Assembly (NCBI RefSeq): GCF_036013745.1
Contig: NZ_CP107880.1
Coordinates: 10,106,001-10,170,000, forward strand
DNA: 64,000 nucleotides
Direction: 5' to 3'
DNA from: Streptomyces sp. NBC_00483
GTDB taxonomy: Bacteria > Actinomycetota > Actinomycetes > Streptomycetales > Streptomycetaceae
Below, in pieces: positions 1-7,448 of the stretch; the first letter of the stretch is position 1, and each line of letters begins with the position of its first letter. Under the pieces are notes generated by a model, which worked only from the letters and a program-made list of their open reading frames with translations, did no database searches and was not told where the DNA came from. Both the position numbers and the translations under genes were made by a program.

Positions 1-53
1 AGCACGGGAGAGGGCCGGGATCGACCGGGTCATCCGTGCACGCTTGCTGTCGG

Positions 54-716
54 TCACTGCTGCATCCTCGGGTCCTCGGTGGGGTCGGCGTACTGGGCCG
101 GGCAGCCGCGATCCACGGCCTCGGTACGCAGTTCGTAGTGCCAGGGCTCGTTGCCGTAGATCTGGCAGAGCCCGTACGCGGCGCCGTGCTCGGACAGCCA
201 CGCCGTCGCCCCGGAGCGCCCGAGGTCGACCGCGTCGCCGGACACGTGCGGTGAGGTGTCGGCGGTGGCCACCCATTGGGCGGCCTCGGCCTCGGAGCCG
301 TACTTGTCGACCGCCTCCCTGAACAGCCGGTTCTGGTACTCGGGGGAGCGCCAGCCGCTGTTCACGGAGAACGTGACGCCGTCGCCGGAGGCGTCCGTCG
401 CCGCCTGACGGAGAGCCTTGAGCAGGTCCGGGTCGAGCCTGCCGACGGCCGGGGTCGTGTCGTCGAAGACCGTCACGCCGTCGGGGACCACGCCGTCGGC
501 CTCGCCCACCGCGTTCTGCCCGCCGCGCTCCCGCGATTCCATGGGGGAGGGCGCCGAGGTGGACGAGGGCGTTACCCAGGCCTTCGTCGGTGGCGAGGCC
601 GACGAGGACCTTGGCGACCGGAGGCCGAGGACCGTGGCGACCACCGCCGCGCTCACGACGAGGCCGATGACGAGGAGCAGCGGACGCGGCCGGTGGGCCG
701 ATTGGTTTCGAGTCAT
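54..716 (-). CDS. VanY-like D,D-carboxypeptidase (peptidase M15)
   Basis: Predicted membrane-anchored zinc D-Ala-D-Ala carboxypeptidase acting on peptidoglycan stem peptides outside the membrane. The 220-residue product has one N-terminal membrane segment (about residues 12-32), a Ser/Pro/Thr-rich linker, then an M15 domain. The motif SPHVSGDAVDLG supplies zinc ligands H157 and D164, and EPWHYEL supplies catalytic E190 and ligand H193, as in VanY/DacC. I chose the ATG at 716 because the membrane segment follows at once; the longer frame upstream has no family resemblance. It is divergent from a two-component system at 804, which suggests control by that pair. No vanH/A/X genes are nearby, so a complete glycopeptide-resistance cluster is not present here. 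Confidence 0.88.
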   Translation of the reverse strand: MTRNQSAHRPRPLLLVIGLVVSAAVVATVLGLRSPRSSSASPPTKAWVTPSSTSAPSPMESRERGGQNAVGEADGVVPDGVTVFDDTTPAVGRLDPDLLKALRQAATDASGDGVTFSVNSGWRSPEYQNRLFREAVDKYGSEAEAAQWVATADTSPHVSGDAVDLGRSGATAWLSEHGAAYGLCQIYGNEPWHYELRTEAVDRGCPAQYADPTEDPRMQQ

Positions 717-762
717 GCCGCCAGTCAAGGCAGCGCGATGTTGCCCAGGCGTCTGCGCTTTT

Positions 763-781
763 CGATACGCCGACGATACGC
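763..781. promoter_or_regulatory. Direct repeat CGATACGC with 11-bp spacing, likely response-regulator site
   Basis: The octamer CGATACGC occurs at 763-770 and again at 774-781, exactly 11 bp apart. It lies in the 87-bp gap between the divergent VanY-like gene and the response regulator gene. OmpR-family regulators typically bind such one-turn direct repeats. That it autoregulates the system and drives the peptidase is inference. Confidence 0.5.
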
Positions 782-803
782 GCCGACTCGTAACGTGAAG
801 GGC

Positions 804-1493
804 ATGCGTGTGCTGATTGTCGAGGACGAGCGGTATCTGGCGGAGGCCGTGCGCGACGGGCTGCGCCTGGAGGCGATCGCCGCCGACATCGCGGGGGACG
901 GGGACACCGCCTGGGACCTGCTGAGCGTCAACACGTACGACATCGCCGTCCTCGACCGCGACATCCCCGGGCCCTCCGGTGACGAGATCGCGGGACGCAT
1001 CGTCGCCTCCGGCAGCGGCATGCCGATCCTCATGCTGACCGCGGCCGACCGCATCGACGACAAGGCCTCCGGGTTCGAACTCGGTGCCGACGACTACCTC
1101 ACCAAGCCGTTCGAGCTCCAGGAACTCGTGCTCAGGCTCCGGGCGCTCGATCGCAGGCGCGCCCACAACAGGCCGCCCGTTCGGGAGATCGCGGGTGTGC
1201 GCCTCGACCCGTTCCGCAGGGAGGTCTACCGGGACGGCCGCTTCGTCGCGCTGACCAGGAAGCAGTTCGCCGTGCTCGAAGTCCTCGTGGCCGCCGACGG
1301 CGGAGTCGTCAGCGCCGAGGAACTCCTGGAACGCGCGTGGGACGCGCACGCCGACCCGTTCACCAACGCCGTCCGCATCACCGTCTCCGCGCTGCGCAAG
1401 CGGCTCGGCGAACCCTGGATCATCGCCACGGTGCCGGGCGTCGGCTACCGCATCGAGGCGCAGCCGGAGACCGGGGGAGAGGCTCGTGGATAG
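804..1493 (+). CDS. OmpR-family response regulator (VanR-like)
   Basis: DNA-binding response regulator of 229 residues. The receiver domain (about 1-115) has the acidic pocket VEDE, the phospho-acceptor D51 in VLDRDIPG, the switch threonine in LTAAD and the conserved lysine in TKPFE. A winged-helix Trans_reg_C domain follows (about 130-222) with RKQFAVLEVL and ending GVGYRI. The ATG at 804 begins directly with beta-strand 1 (MRVLIVED). It overlaps the kinase gene by 8 bp, so the two are translationally coupled. The VLDRDIPGPSGDE signature and the adjacent VanY-type gene resemble the VanR/VanS-type pairs of Streptomyces; the inducing signal cannot be told from sequence. Confidence 0.93.
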   Translation: MRVLIVEDERYLAEAVRDGLRLEAIAADIAGDGDTAWDLLSVNTYDIAVLDRDIPGPSGDEIAGRIVASGSGMPILMLTAADRIDDKASGFELGADDYLTKPFELQELVLRLRALDRRRAHNRPPVREIAGVRLDPFRREVYRDGRFVALTRKQFAVLEVLVAADGGVVSAEELLERAWDAHADPFTNAVRITVSALRKRLGEPWIIATVPGVGYRIEAQPETGGEARG

Positions 1494-2574
1494 CGCCGTG
1501 GACAGGGAGCGCGGGCTCAGCGTCCGGCTCAAACTCACCCTGAGCTACGCCGGGTTCCTCATGCTCGCCGGTGTCCTGATGCTCGCATCGGTGTGGTTCT
1601 TTCTGCTGAGGGACCTGCCCGACGTCAAAGCCGGCATCGGCGGACTCCAGGTCCGCAGGGAGCTCGCGCTCAACTTCGCGTCGGGGGCGGCCGTCGTCAT
1701 GGCGTGCCTGCTGGTGTTCGGCCTCCTGGGAGGCTGGCTGCTCGCCGGCCGGGTGCTCGCCCCGCTGTCCCACCTCACCGACGCCACACACCGGGCCGCG
1801 AAGGGGACGCTCTCCCACCGGATCCGGCTACGGGGACGCAAGGACGAGTTCCGCGACCTCGCCGACGCCTTCGACTCGATGCTCGGTCAGCTCGAGGCGC
1901 ACGTCGCCGAACAGCGCCGCTTCGCGGCCAACGCCTCCCACGAGCTGCGCACCCCGCTCGCCGTCTCCAAGTCGCTCCTCGACGTGGCCCGCGCCGATCC
2001 GCACCGCGACACCGGCGAACTCATCGACCGGCTCAGCGCCGTCAACACCCGCGCGATCGACCTCACCGAGGCGCTGCTCCTGCTCAGCCGCGCCGAACAG
2101 CGCACCTTCACCAGCGAGGACGTCGACCTCTCCCTCGTGGCGGAGGAAGCCGCCGAAACGCTCCTCCCGCTCGCGGAGAAGAGCGGCGTCACCCTCGAAA
2201 CCCGCGGCGACATCACCCACGCGCCGGGATCGCAGCCGCTGCTGCTGCAACTCGCCACGAACCTCGTGCACAACGCGATCGTCCACAACCTGCCCGAGCA
2301 GGGCACCGTGTGGATCAGCACCGGCACCCGCCCCGGCTCGGCGGTGCTCACCGTCGAGAACACCGGCGAGATCCTGGCCCCGGAGCTCGTCGCCACCCTC
2401 ACCGAACCCTTCCAGCGCGGCACCGAACGCATCCGCGGCGACCACGCCGGTGTCGGGCTCGGGCTCGCCATCGCGCAGTCCATCACCCGCGCCCACGACG
2501 GCACGCTCACCCTCACCCCCCGCCCCTCCGGCGGCCTCCGCGTCACCGTGGAACTTCCCGCGGCCGACATGTGA
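1486..2574 (+). CDS. Sensor histidine kinase (VanS-like)
   Basis: Membrane sensor kinase of 362 residues partnering the preceding regulator. Two transmembrane helices (about 21-41 and 65-88) flank a very short extracytoplasmic loop of about 25 residues. HAMP follows (about 88-140), then HisKA with phospho-acceptor H152 in ASHELRTPLA. The HATPase_c domain carries an N box (NLVHNAIVHN), a G1-like box (VENTGE) and a G2 box (GVGLGLAIA). The start is the GTG at 1486, overlapping the regulator. So small a sensor loop suggests that the signal is read within or at the membrane, which is inference. The next gene has its own promoter region. Confidence 0.92.
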   Translation: MDSAVDRERGLSVRLKLTLSYAGFLMLAGVLMLASVWFFLLRDLPDVKAGIGGLQVRRELALNFASGAAVVMACLLVFGLLGGWLLAGRVLAPLSHLTDATHRAAKGTLSHRIRLRGRKDEFRDLADAFDSMLGQLEAHVAEQRRFAANASHELRTPLAVSKSLLDVARADPHRDTGELIDRLSAVNTRAIDLTEALLLLSRAEQRTFTSEDVDLSLVAEEAAETLLPLAEKSGVTLETRGDITHAPGSQPLLLQLATNLVHNAIVHNLPEQGTVWISTGTRPGSAVLTVENTGEILAPELVATLTEPFQRGTERIRGDHAGVGLGLAIAQSITRAHDGTLTLTPRPSGGLRVTVELPAADM

Positions 2575-2621
2575 CGTAGACCACCGAAGCGGCTTCGAAG
2601 GGCGGAAACCCCAGGTCACCG

Positions 2622-2639
2622 TGTCATCATGCGATGACA
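2622..2639. promoter_or_regulatory. Perfect inverted repeat overlapping the MFS start, likely TetR operator
   Basis: TGTCATC-ATGC-GATGACA is a perfect 7-bp inverted repeat with a 4-bp centre. A third half-site, GATGAC, follows at 2647-2652. The repeat covers the first candidate start codon (ATG 2634) of the MFS gene, which is co-transcribed with a TetR gene. A TetR-type operator for autoregulation is the natural reading, unproven. Confidence 0.5.
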
Positions 2640-4142
2640 TCGCTTGATGACATGAACGGGATGAACGTGCAGCCCTCCATACCGACGCCCGCCCCGACCC
2701 CTGCCCCGCTCCGCCACCCCCGCGCCCTCGTACCGGTGCTGGTCAGCCTCGGGATGCTGGTCGCCGTCGTCAGCAGCCTCGGCGCGCCGCTGATCCCCAC
2801 CATCGCCGCCGAGGACCACGTCGCCGTCTCCACCGCGCAGTGGGCGCTCACGGTCACCATGCTGGTCGGCGCCATCGCGACGCCCGTCATGGGACGGCTC
2901 GGCGACGGGCCGCACCGCAAGCGCGTCATCCTCGGCGGGCTCGCCGCCGTCTTCGTCGGCAGCCTGCTCGCGGCGCTGCCGGTCGGATTCGCCTGCCTCC
3001 TGGCGGGCCGGGCGCTGCAGGGCGTCGGCATGGGCCTCGTCCCGCTGGCCATCGCCACCGCGCGCGACGCGCTGCCGCCCGAGAAGGCGCGCGGCGCCGT
3101 GACGACGCTGTCGCTGACCACCGCGGCGGGCATCGGCCTCGGCTACCCGATCACCGGGCTCTTCGCGGAGTACCTCGGCATGTACGCCGGATTCTGGTTC
3201 GCGCTCGCCACGGCGGCCGCCGCGTTCCTCGCCGCCCTCCTCGTCGTGCCCAAGCCGCCGCACCGGCCCAGCACCCCCATGGACGTGCCCGGAGCGCTGC
3301 TGCTCGCGGGAGGCATGGCGGCGCTGCTCCTCGCGCTCGCCGAGGGGGAGCGGTGGGGCTGGCTCTCCGCTCGCCTGTTGGCCCTCGCGGTCGCGGCGGT
3401 GGTCCTCCTCGGCGGATGGATCGCCCACTCGATGCGCTCCACGCACCCCCTCGTACGCGTCCGCCTCGTCAAGGACCGCGGCGTCCTCGTCGCCAACCTG
3501 ACCACCATGGTCGGCGGCGTCGGCACGTACCTGCTGATCTCCCTGGTGACCCGGTACGTGCAGACCCCCGAGTCCGGCGGCTACGGCTTCGGCGCGTCGA
3601 TCGTCGTCACCGGACTGCTGCTCGTGCCGTTCTCCGCCGCCAGCCTCGTCACCGGGCGCCTGGTGCGGGCGATGGGCCGGGCCGCGACGCCCGGTCGCAT
3701 GCTGCCGCTCGGCTGCCTGCTCTCGTTCGGCTCGCTCGTCTGCTTCCTGCTCGCCCGCTCCAGCCTGTGGGGCATCGGTGCGATGATGGCGCTCGCCGGC
3801 CTTGGCGTGGGCGTCACCTTCGCCGTCACGCCCGGCCTCATCGTGGGCGGCGTGCCCGCGGCGGAGACCGGCAGCGCGATGAGTTTCAATCAGGTCGTGA
3901 AGTACATCGGTTACTCGACGGGCAGCGCGCTGAGCGCCGTCGTCCTGCAGGCATCCACGCCTCTCGGCGCCGTGCTCCCGACCGACGACGGCTACCGCAA
4001 CGCCGGCCTCGTCGGCTGCGCCGCCTTCCTCGCCACGGGTGTCATCGCCGTCGCGCTCACCCGCGCAGGCGCCCGCCCGCGCCCCTCCGTCGTCGCGGCG
4101 GGCGCGGTCGCCGAGGCCCGCACCGAACCGAGCCGCACATGA
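2634..4142 (+). CDS. MFS drug-exporter-type permease (DHA2-like, 14 TM)
   Basis: Proton-coupled efflux permease of the major facilitator superfamily, 502 residues with about 14 hydrophobic helices. It shows the MFS motif A-like GRLGDGPHRKRV after helix 2 and GRALQGVGMGLVPLAIA, typical of the DHA2 family. The start is uncertain: ATG 2634, 2652 and 2661 are all in frame, none has a clear ribosome-binding site, and 2634 lies inside an inverted repeat. The mRNA may be leaderless or begin at 2652. The stop overlaps the start of the TetR gene by ATGA. Regulator-linked exporters of this kind usually expel toxic compounds; the substrate is unknown. Confidence 0.88.
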   Translation: MTSLDDMNGMNVQPSIPTPAPTPAPLRHPRALVPVLVSLGMLVAVVSSLGAPLIPTIAAEDHVAVSTAQWALTVTMLVGAIATPVMGRLGDGPHRKRVILGGLAAVFVGSLLAALPVGFACLLAGRALQGVGMGLVPLAIATARDALPPEKARGAVTTLSLTTAAGIGLGYPITGLFAEYLGMYAGFWFALATAAAAFLAALLVVPKPPHRPSTPMDVPGALLLAGGMAALLLALAEGERWGWLSARLLALAVAAVVLLGGWIAHSMRSTHPLVRVRLVKDRGVLVANLTTMVGGVGTYLLISLVTRYVQTPESGGYGFGASIVVTGLLLVPFSAASLVTGRLVRAMGRAATPGRMLPLGCLLSFGSLVCFLLARSSLWGIGAMMALAGLGVGVTFAVTPGLIVGGVPAAETGSAMSFNQVVKYIGYSTGSALSAVVLQASTPLGAVLPTDDGYRNAGLVGCAAFLATGVIAVALTRAGARPRPSVVAAGAVAEARTEPSRT

Positions 4143-4696
4143 CCGGCGAGGCCCCCGACCGGCGCCGCAGCAGCGCCCGCAGCCGCGAGGCGCTGCTGCG
4201 GGCGGCGACCGAACTGTTCTCCGAGCGCGGCTACGACCGCACGACCATCCGCGAGATCGGCGAACGGGCCGGCGTCGACGCGGCCCTCATCTCCCGCTAC
4301 TTCGGCAGCAAGGCGCTGCTGTACGTGGAGGTGCTGCGCGCCGAACACGGCGACACCGCCCCGGACGACCTCCTCACCGAGCCCCGCCTGCGCGAGGTCG
4401 CCGAACGCGCGGAGCGCCGCGGCCCGGTGCCGCTGCTGCGCGTCGCCGTCCAGTCCTCGAGCGACCAGGCCGCGCAGGACGCCGCCCGCGCCGCCCTCCA
4501 GGCCCGGCTCGTCGAGCCGCTGCGCGCCCGCTTCACCCGCGAGGGCCGCGACCAACCAGGACTGCGCGCCGACGTCCTGGTCGCCTCGGTCGCCGGAGTG
4601 CTCCTCGCCCGCCACTCCGGCGCCTTCGACGACCTGGCGGACGCCGACCTCGACGCGATCGTCGACGTACTCCTGGAGGCGTGGGGAGGCGCCTGA
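4139..4696 (+). CDS. TetR-family repressor
   Basis: One-component regulator of 185 residues. The N-terminal HTH is clear: ALLRAATELFSERGYDRTTIREIGERAGVD followed by ISRYFGSKALLYVEVL, where Y-F-G-S-K marks the end of helix 3 and start of helix 4. The C-terminal ligand domain resembles a TetR_C_17-type region, though I cannot assign it precisely. Translation is coupled to the MFS gene by ATGA overlap. It most likely represses its own operon through the inverted repeat at 2622 and is released by an exporter substrate. Confidence 0.92.
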   Translation: MTGEAPDRRRSSARSREALLRAATELFSERGYDRTTIREIGERAGVDAALISRYFGSKALLYVEVLRAEHGDTAPDDLLTEPRLREVAERAERRGPVPLLRVAVQSSSDQAAQDAARAALQARLVEPLRARFTREGRDQPGLRADVLVASVAGVLLARHSGAFDDLADADLDAIVDVLLEAWGGA

Positions 4697-4717
4697 CCCG
4701 GCACCTTTCACCCGAGT

Positions 4718-4735
4718 GGCGGTATTCAAACCGCC
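4718..4735. repeat. 6-bp inverted repeat before aquaporin
   Basis: GGCGGT-ATTCAA-ACCGCC lies between the TetR stop and the aquaporin start. It could be a weak terminator for the TetR operon or an operator for the aquaporin; there is no T-run. Nothing else is obvious in this 108-bp gap. Confidence 0.3.
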
Positions 4736-4804
4736 TCGCCCTGCGCCGAGCGCCCAGGCGCGTGAGCCTCGCAAGTAACTGACCGTACTTTCGAGGTGGT
4801 GGAG

Positions 4805-5530
4805 ATGCAGGAGATGCAGACGAGAGCTCTCGTTTCAGAATTTCTCGGCACGTTGCTGCTGGTGTTCTTCGCCGTCGGATCAGCGGTCCTGGGAGCCCAG
4901 TTCATCGGCACCCTCGGCATCGCCCTCGCCTTCGGCTTCACCCTGCTCGCCCTGGCCTACGCCCTCGGCCCGATCTCCGGCTGCCACGTCAACCCGGCCG
5001 TGACGCTGGGCATGCTCTGTGCCCGCCGCATCGACGTCGCGACCGCCGTCCGCTACTGGATCGCCCAGTTCGTCGGCGGCATCGTCGGCGCGGCCCTGCT
5101 GTTCCTGCTCGCCAAGCAGGTGCCCGGCCTCAAGACCGACGGGGCCTTCGGCTCCAACGGCTACGGAGACCGCTCCGACGTGCACATCAACATGGGCGGC
5201 GCGTTCCTCGCCGAGGTCGTCCTGACGTTCCTCCTCGTGTTCGTGGTGCTCGCCGTGACCCACCGCGTGGCCGTGGTCGGCTTCGACGGACTGCCCATCG
5301 GTATCGCCCTCGCGGTGATCCACCTGGTCGGCATCCCGCTCACGGGTACGTCCGTCAACCCGGCGCGCAGCCTCGGCCCGGCGATCTTCGCCGGTGGCGA
5401 CGCGCTCTCCCAGCTCTGGCTGTTCATCGTGGCGCCCCTGGTCGGCGGCGTGATCGCGGCCCTGGTCCACCAGCTCACCCACCCCACGGGCGAGGAGCGC
5501 ACCATCGCCGACGAGGCGTCCGCGGCCTGA
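4805..5530 (+). CDS. Aquaporin (MIP family, AqpZ-like)
   Basis: Six-helix water or small-solute channel of 241 residues. Both half-helix NPA boxes are intact: CHVNPAVTLG and TSVNPARSLGPA. The arginine after the second NPA is the selectivity-filter residue. A conserved glutamate occurs early in helix 1 (VSEFLGT). The ATG at 4805 is preferred because GAGGTG sits six bases upstream; GTG 4796 and ATG 4814 are alternatives. The short second-half loops favour a water channel over a glycerol facilitator, which is inference. It stands alone between a TetR gene and a DNA ligase gene. Confidence 0.9.
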   Translation: MQEMQTRALVSEFLGTLLLVFFAVGSAVLGAQFIGTLGIALAFGFTLLALAYALGPISGCHVNPAVTLGMLCARRIDVATAVRYWIAQFVGGIVGAALLFLLAKQVPGLKTDGAFGSNGYGDRSDVHINMGGAFLAEVVLTFLLVFVVLAVTHRVAVVGFDGLPIGIALAVIHLVGIPLTGTSVNPARSLGPAIFAGGDALSQLWLFIVAPLVGGVIAALVHQLTHPTGEERTIADEASAA

Positions 5531-5593
5531 GCGGATGACGGGCGGCCGGGGAAGCGGGAGCAGGAGCGGCGACCCCGGCCGAAGGGAGCGATC

Positions 5594-5629
5594 GTGAGCG
5601 AGAAGGACCGGCTGCGAGACGACACATGA
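5594..5629 (+). CDS. Possible 11-codon leader peptide upstream of DNA ligase
   Basis: A GTG start at 5594, preceded by AAGGGAG, opens an 11-codon frame (MSEKDRLRDDT). Its TGA overlaps the ATG of the ligase gene by ATGA. The ligase ATG has no good ribosome-binding site of its own, so translational coupling through this mini-frame is plausible. It might instead be the vestige of a longer upstream gene. A GC-rich hairpin (GGCCGGGG at 5544-5551 with CCCCGGCC at 5573-5580) lies just before it. Confidence 0.3.
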   Translation: MSEKDRLRDDT

Positions 5630-6630
5630 CCGGCCTCCTCGACACGCTCCCGCCCGAACTGGAGAAGCGCGTCCGCGACGCGGCTCCCGGCGTGGAACTC
5701 GCGGCCTCGCCGATGCTCGCGACGCTCAGCGACCGCCGCGAGTTCGCGAAGGGCTGGATCTTCGAACGGAAGCTGGACGGAATCCGCGTCCTCGCCGTCC
5801 GGGAGAACGGCCGCACCACGATCCGCTCTCGCTCGGGCCGCCGCCTCGACGTCACGTACCCCGAGATCGTCGAGGCCCTCGACGCGCAGGACGCCGCGGA
5901 CTTCACCGTCGACGGCGAGATCGTCGCGTACGAGCACGGCCGCACCGACTTCTCCCGCCTCCAGCAACGCATGGGGCTGACCAGACCCCGGGACGTCGCG
6001 GCGAGCAACGTGGCGGTGAAGTACTACGTCTTCGACCTGCTGCGGATCGACGGCGCGGACGTACGCCGCCTTCCGCTGCGCACCCGCAAGTCCCTGCTGC
6101 GCCAGGCACTCACCTTCACCGACCCCCTCCGCTTCAGCACCCACCGCAACGAGGGCGGCGCCGAACTCCTCGCCGACGCCTGCGAGCGCGGCTGGGAGGG
6201 ACTCATCGCCAAGCGGGCCGACAGCACGTACCAGCCGAGCCGCTCCGGCGACTGGCTGAAACTGAAGTGCGCCCACGGGCAGGAGTTCGTGGTCGGCGGC
6301 TTCACCGAACCCACCGGCAGCAGGGAGGGCATCGGCGCGCTGCTGATCGGCTACTACGAGGGCGACCGGCTGCGCTACGCGGGCAAGGTCGGCACCGGCT
6401 TCGACCGGCGCACCCTCCGCGCCCTGCGCGCGCAACTCGACGAACTCCAGCAGCCCCGATCGCCGTTCACCGACCGCGTCGCCGAGCGCACCGCGCACTG
6501 GGCGCGGCCACGGCTCGTCGCGCAGATCGAGTTCTCCGAATGGACCCGCGACGGCATGCTGCGCCACCCCCGCTACCAGGGACTGCGGGACGACAAGGCC
6601 CCGACCGACGTCGTCAGGGAGCACACGTAA
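5626..6630 (+). CDS. ATP-dependent DNA ligase (LigC/LigD ligase-domain type)
   Basis: Seals DNA nicks with ATP through a lysyl-AMP intermediate; actinobacterial members act in non-homologous end joining or repair. The product is 334 residues. Motif I is ERKLDGIRV with nucleophile K49. Motif III lies near FDLLRIDG and motif IV in GWEGLIAKRADSTY. Motif V is LKLKC, and an OB-fold C-terminal part follows. The length equals a stand-alone ligase domain without the polymerase or nuclease modules of full LigD. No Ku gene is beside it in this window. Confidence 0.9.
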   Translation: MTGLLDTLPPELEKRVRDAAPGVELAASPMLATLSDRREFAKGWIFERKLDGIRVLAVRENGRTTIRSRSGRRLDVTYPEIVEALDAQDAADFTVDGEIVAYEHGRTDFSRLQQRMGLTRPRDVAASNVAVKYYVFDLLRIDGADVRRLPLRTRKSLLRQALTFTDPLRFSTHRNEGGAELLADACERGWEGLIAKRADSTYQPSRSGDWLKLKCAHGQEFVVGGFTEPTGSREGIGALLIGYYEGDRLRYAGKVGTGFDRRTLRALRAQLDELQQPRSPFTDRVAERTAHWARPRLVAQIEFSEWTRDGMLRHPRYQGLRDDKAPTDVVREHT

Positions 6631-6690
6631 CCAGGGTCGACGACAAGAAGGTGCTGTGCCTGCGGCGGGCCGTCCGAAGGCAGGGGCGGG

Positions 6691-6718
6691 GGCATAGATA
6701 CAAGCTTGTATCTATGCC
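6691..6718. promoter_or_regulatory. 28-bp perfect palindrome upstream of GntR gene
   Basis: Each half is GGCATAGATACAAG, and the complement follows without a spacer. The centre contains AAGCTT and the arms contain the AT-rich GATACAAG. It ends 15 bp before the GntR start codon, in a window otherwise over 70% GC. Long AT-rich perfect palindromes next to FCD-type GntR genes are usual autoregulatory operators (ATACAAG/CTTGTAT core). Confidence 0.7.
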
Positions 6719-6733
6719 TGTTAGGGTCCAGGC

Positions 6734-7405
6734 ATGCCCCGGACACAGCCCCAGCAGTCCCCGCCCCAGCACGCGAAACCCGCCTCGGCGGCCACCACGG
6801 TCTACGCGGTCACCAAGGAGCTGATCCTCACCGGCGAGCTCCCCGGCGGCAGCCTCATCAGCGAGGGGGAGATCGCCGAGCGCGTGCAGGTGAGCCGGAC
6901 TCCCGTACGGGAGGCGTTCCTGCGCCTCGAGTCCGAGGAACTGCTGAGGCTGCATCCCAAGCGCGGCGCCGTCGTCGTGCCCGTCCCGCCGGGGGAAGCG
7001 GCGGACGTCCTGGAGATGCGGCAGGCCGTCGAGCAGTCCGCCGCCGAACGCATCGCGCGCGTCGGCCTCACCCCCGAGCACGAACAGCGACTGCGTGAAC
7101 TCATCGCCCGCCAGCGGGAGTTGGCGGCAGAGGGCGACGTACGTGCCTTCGCCGTCGCCGACGAGGCCTTCCACCGCGGTGTCGTGGAGGCCTCGGGGAA
7201 CGGGATCGCCGCCCGCTTCTACGAGACCCTCGGCGACCGGCAACGCCGCATGAGCGTCTCCGCGCTCGGCCACAGGCCCGAGCGGCTGCCCGGCCTCGCC
7301 GACGAGCACGAGGCGCTGCTCGACCACCTCGGCGCCCGGGACGGCGCCGCGTTCGCCGAGGCCCTGCGCGCCCACCTGGCCGCCACGCACGGCCACCAGC
7401 ACTGA
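6734..7405 (+). CDS. GntR-family regulator, FCD subfamily
   Basis: Metabolite-responsive transcription factor of 223 residues. The winged helix occupies about residues 20-85 (LISEGEIAERVQVSRTPVREAFLRLE). The FCD alpha-helical effector domain (about 95-215) shows D-x-x-x-H (ADEAFHRGVV) and a later DEHEALLDHL, matching the metal/carboxylate-binding histidines of FCD proteins. It is followed 43 bp on by an MFS gene in the same direction, which it probably controls through the 28-bp palindrome. The ligand is unknown, probably a small organic acid. Confidence 0.92.
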   Translation: MPRTQPQQSPPQHAKPASAATTVYAVTKELILTGELPGGSLISEGEIAERVQVSRTPVREAFLRLESEELLRLHPKRGAVVVPVPPGEAADVLEMRQAVEQSAAERIARVGLTPEHEQRLRELIARQRELAAEGDVRAFAVADEAFHRGVVEASGNGIAARFYETLGDRQRRMSVSALGHRPERLPGLADEHEALLDHLGARDGAAFAEALRAHLAATHGHQH

Positions 7406-7448
7406 ACAAACCCGCACCACCCACCCCTGAAAGAGCCCTGCCCTCACC

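Noticed and set aside
1..53. Possible hairpin GCACGG...CCGTGC at the window edge, after the VanY-like gene
   Set aside because: Arms are 6 bp with a 27-bp gap and the region is cut by the window boundary; not enough to call a terminator.
54..2574. A vancomycin-resistance cluster
   Set aside because: Only regulator, kinase and VanY-like genes are present; no vanH, vanA or vanX homolog is in the window.
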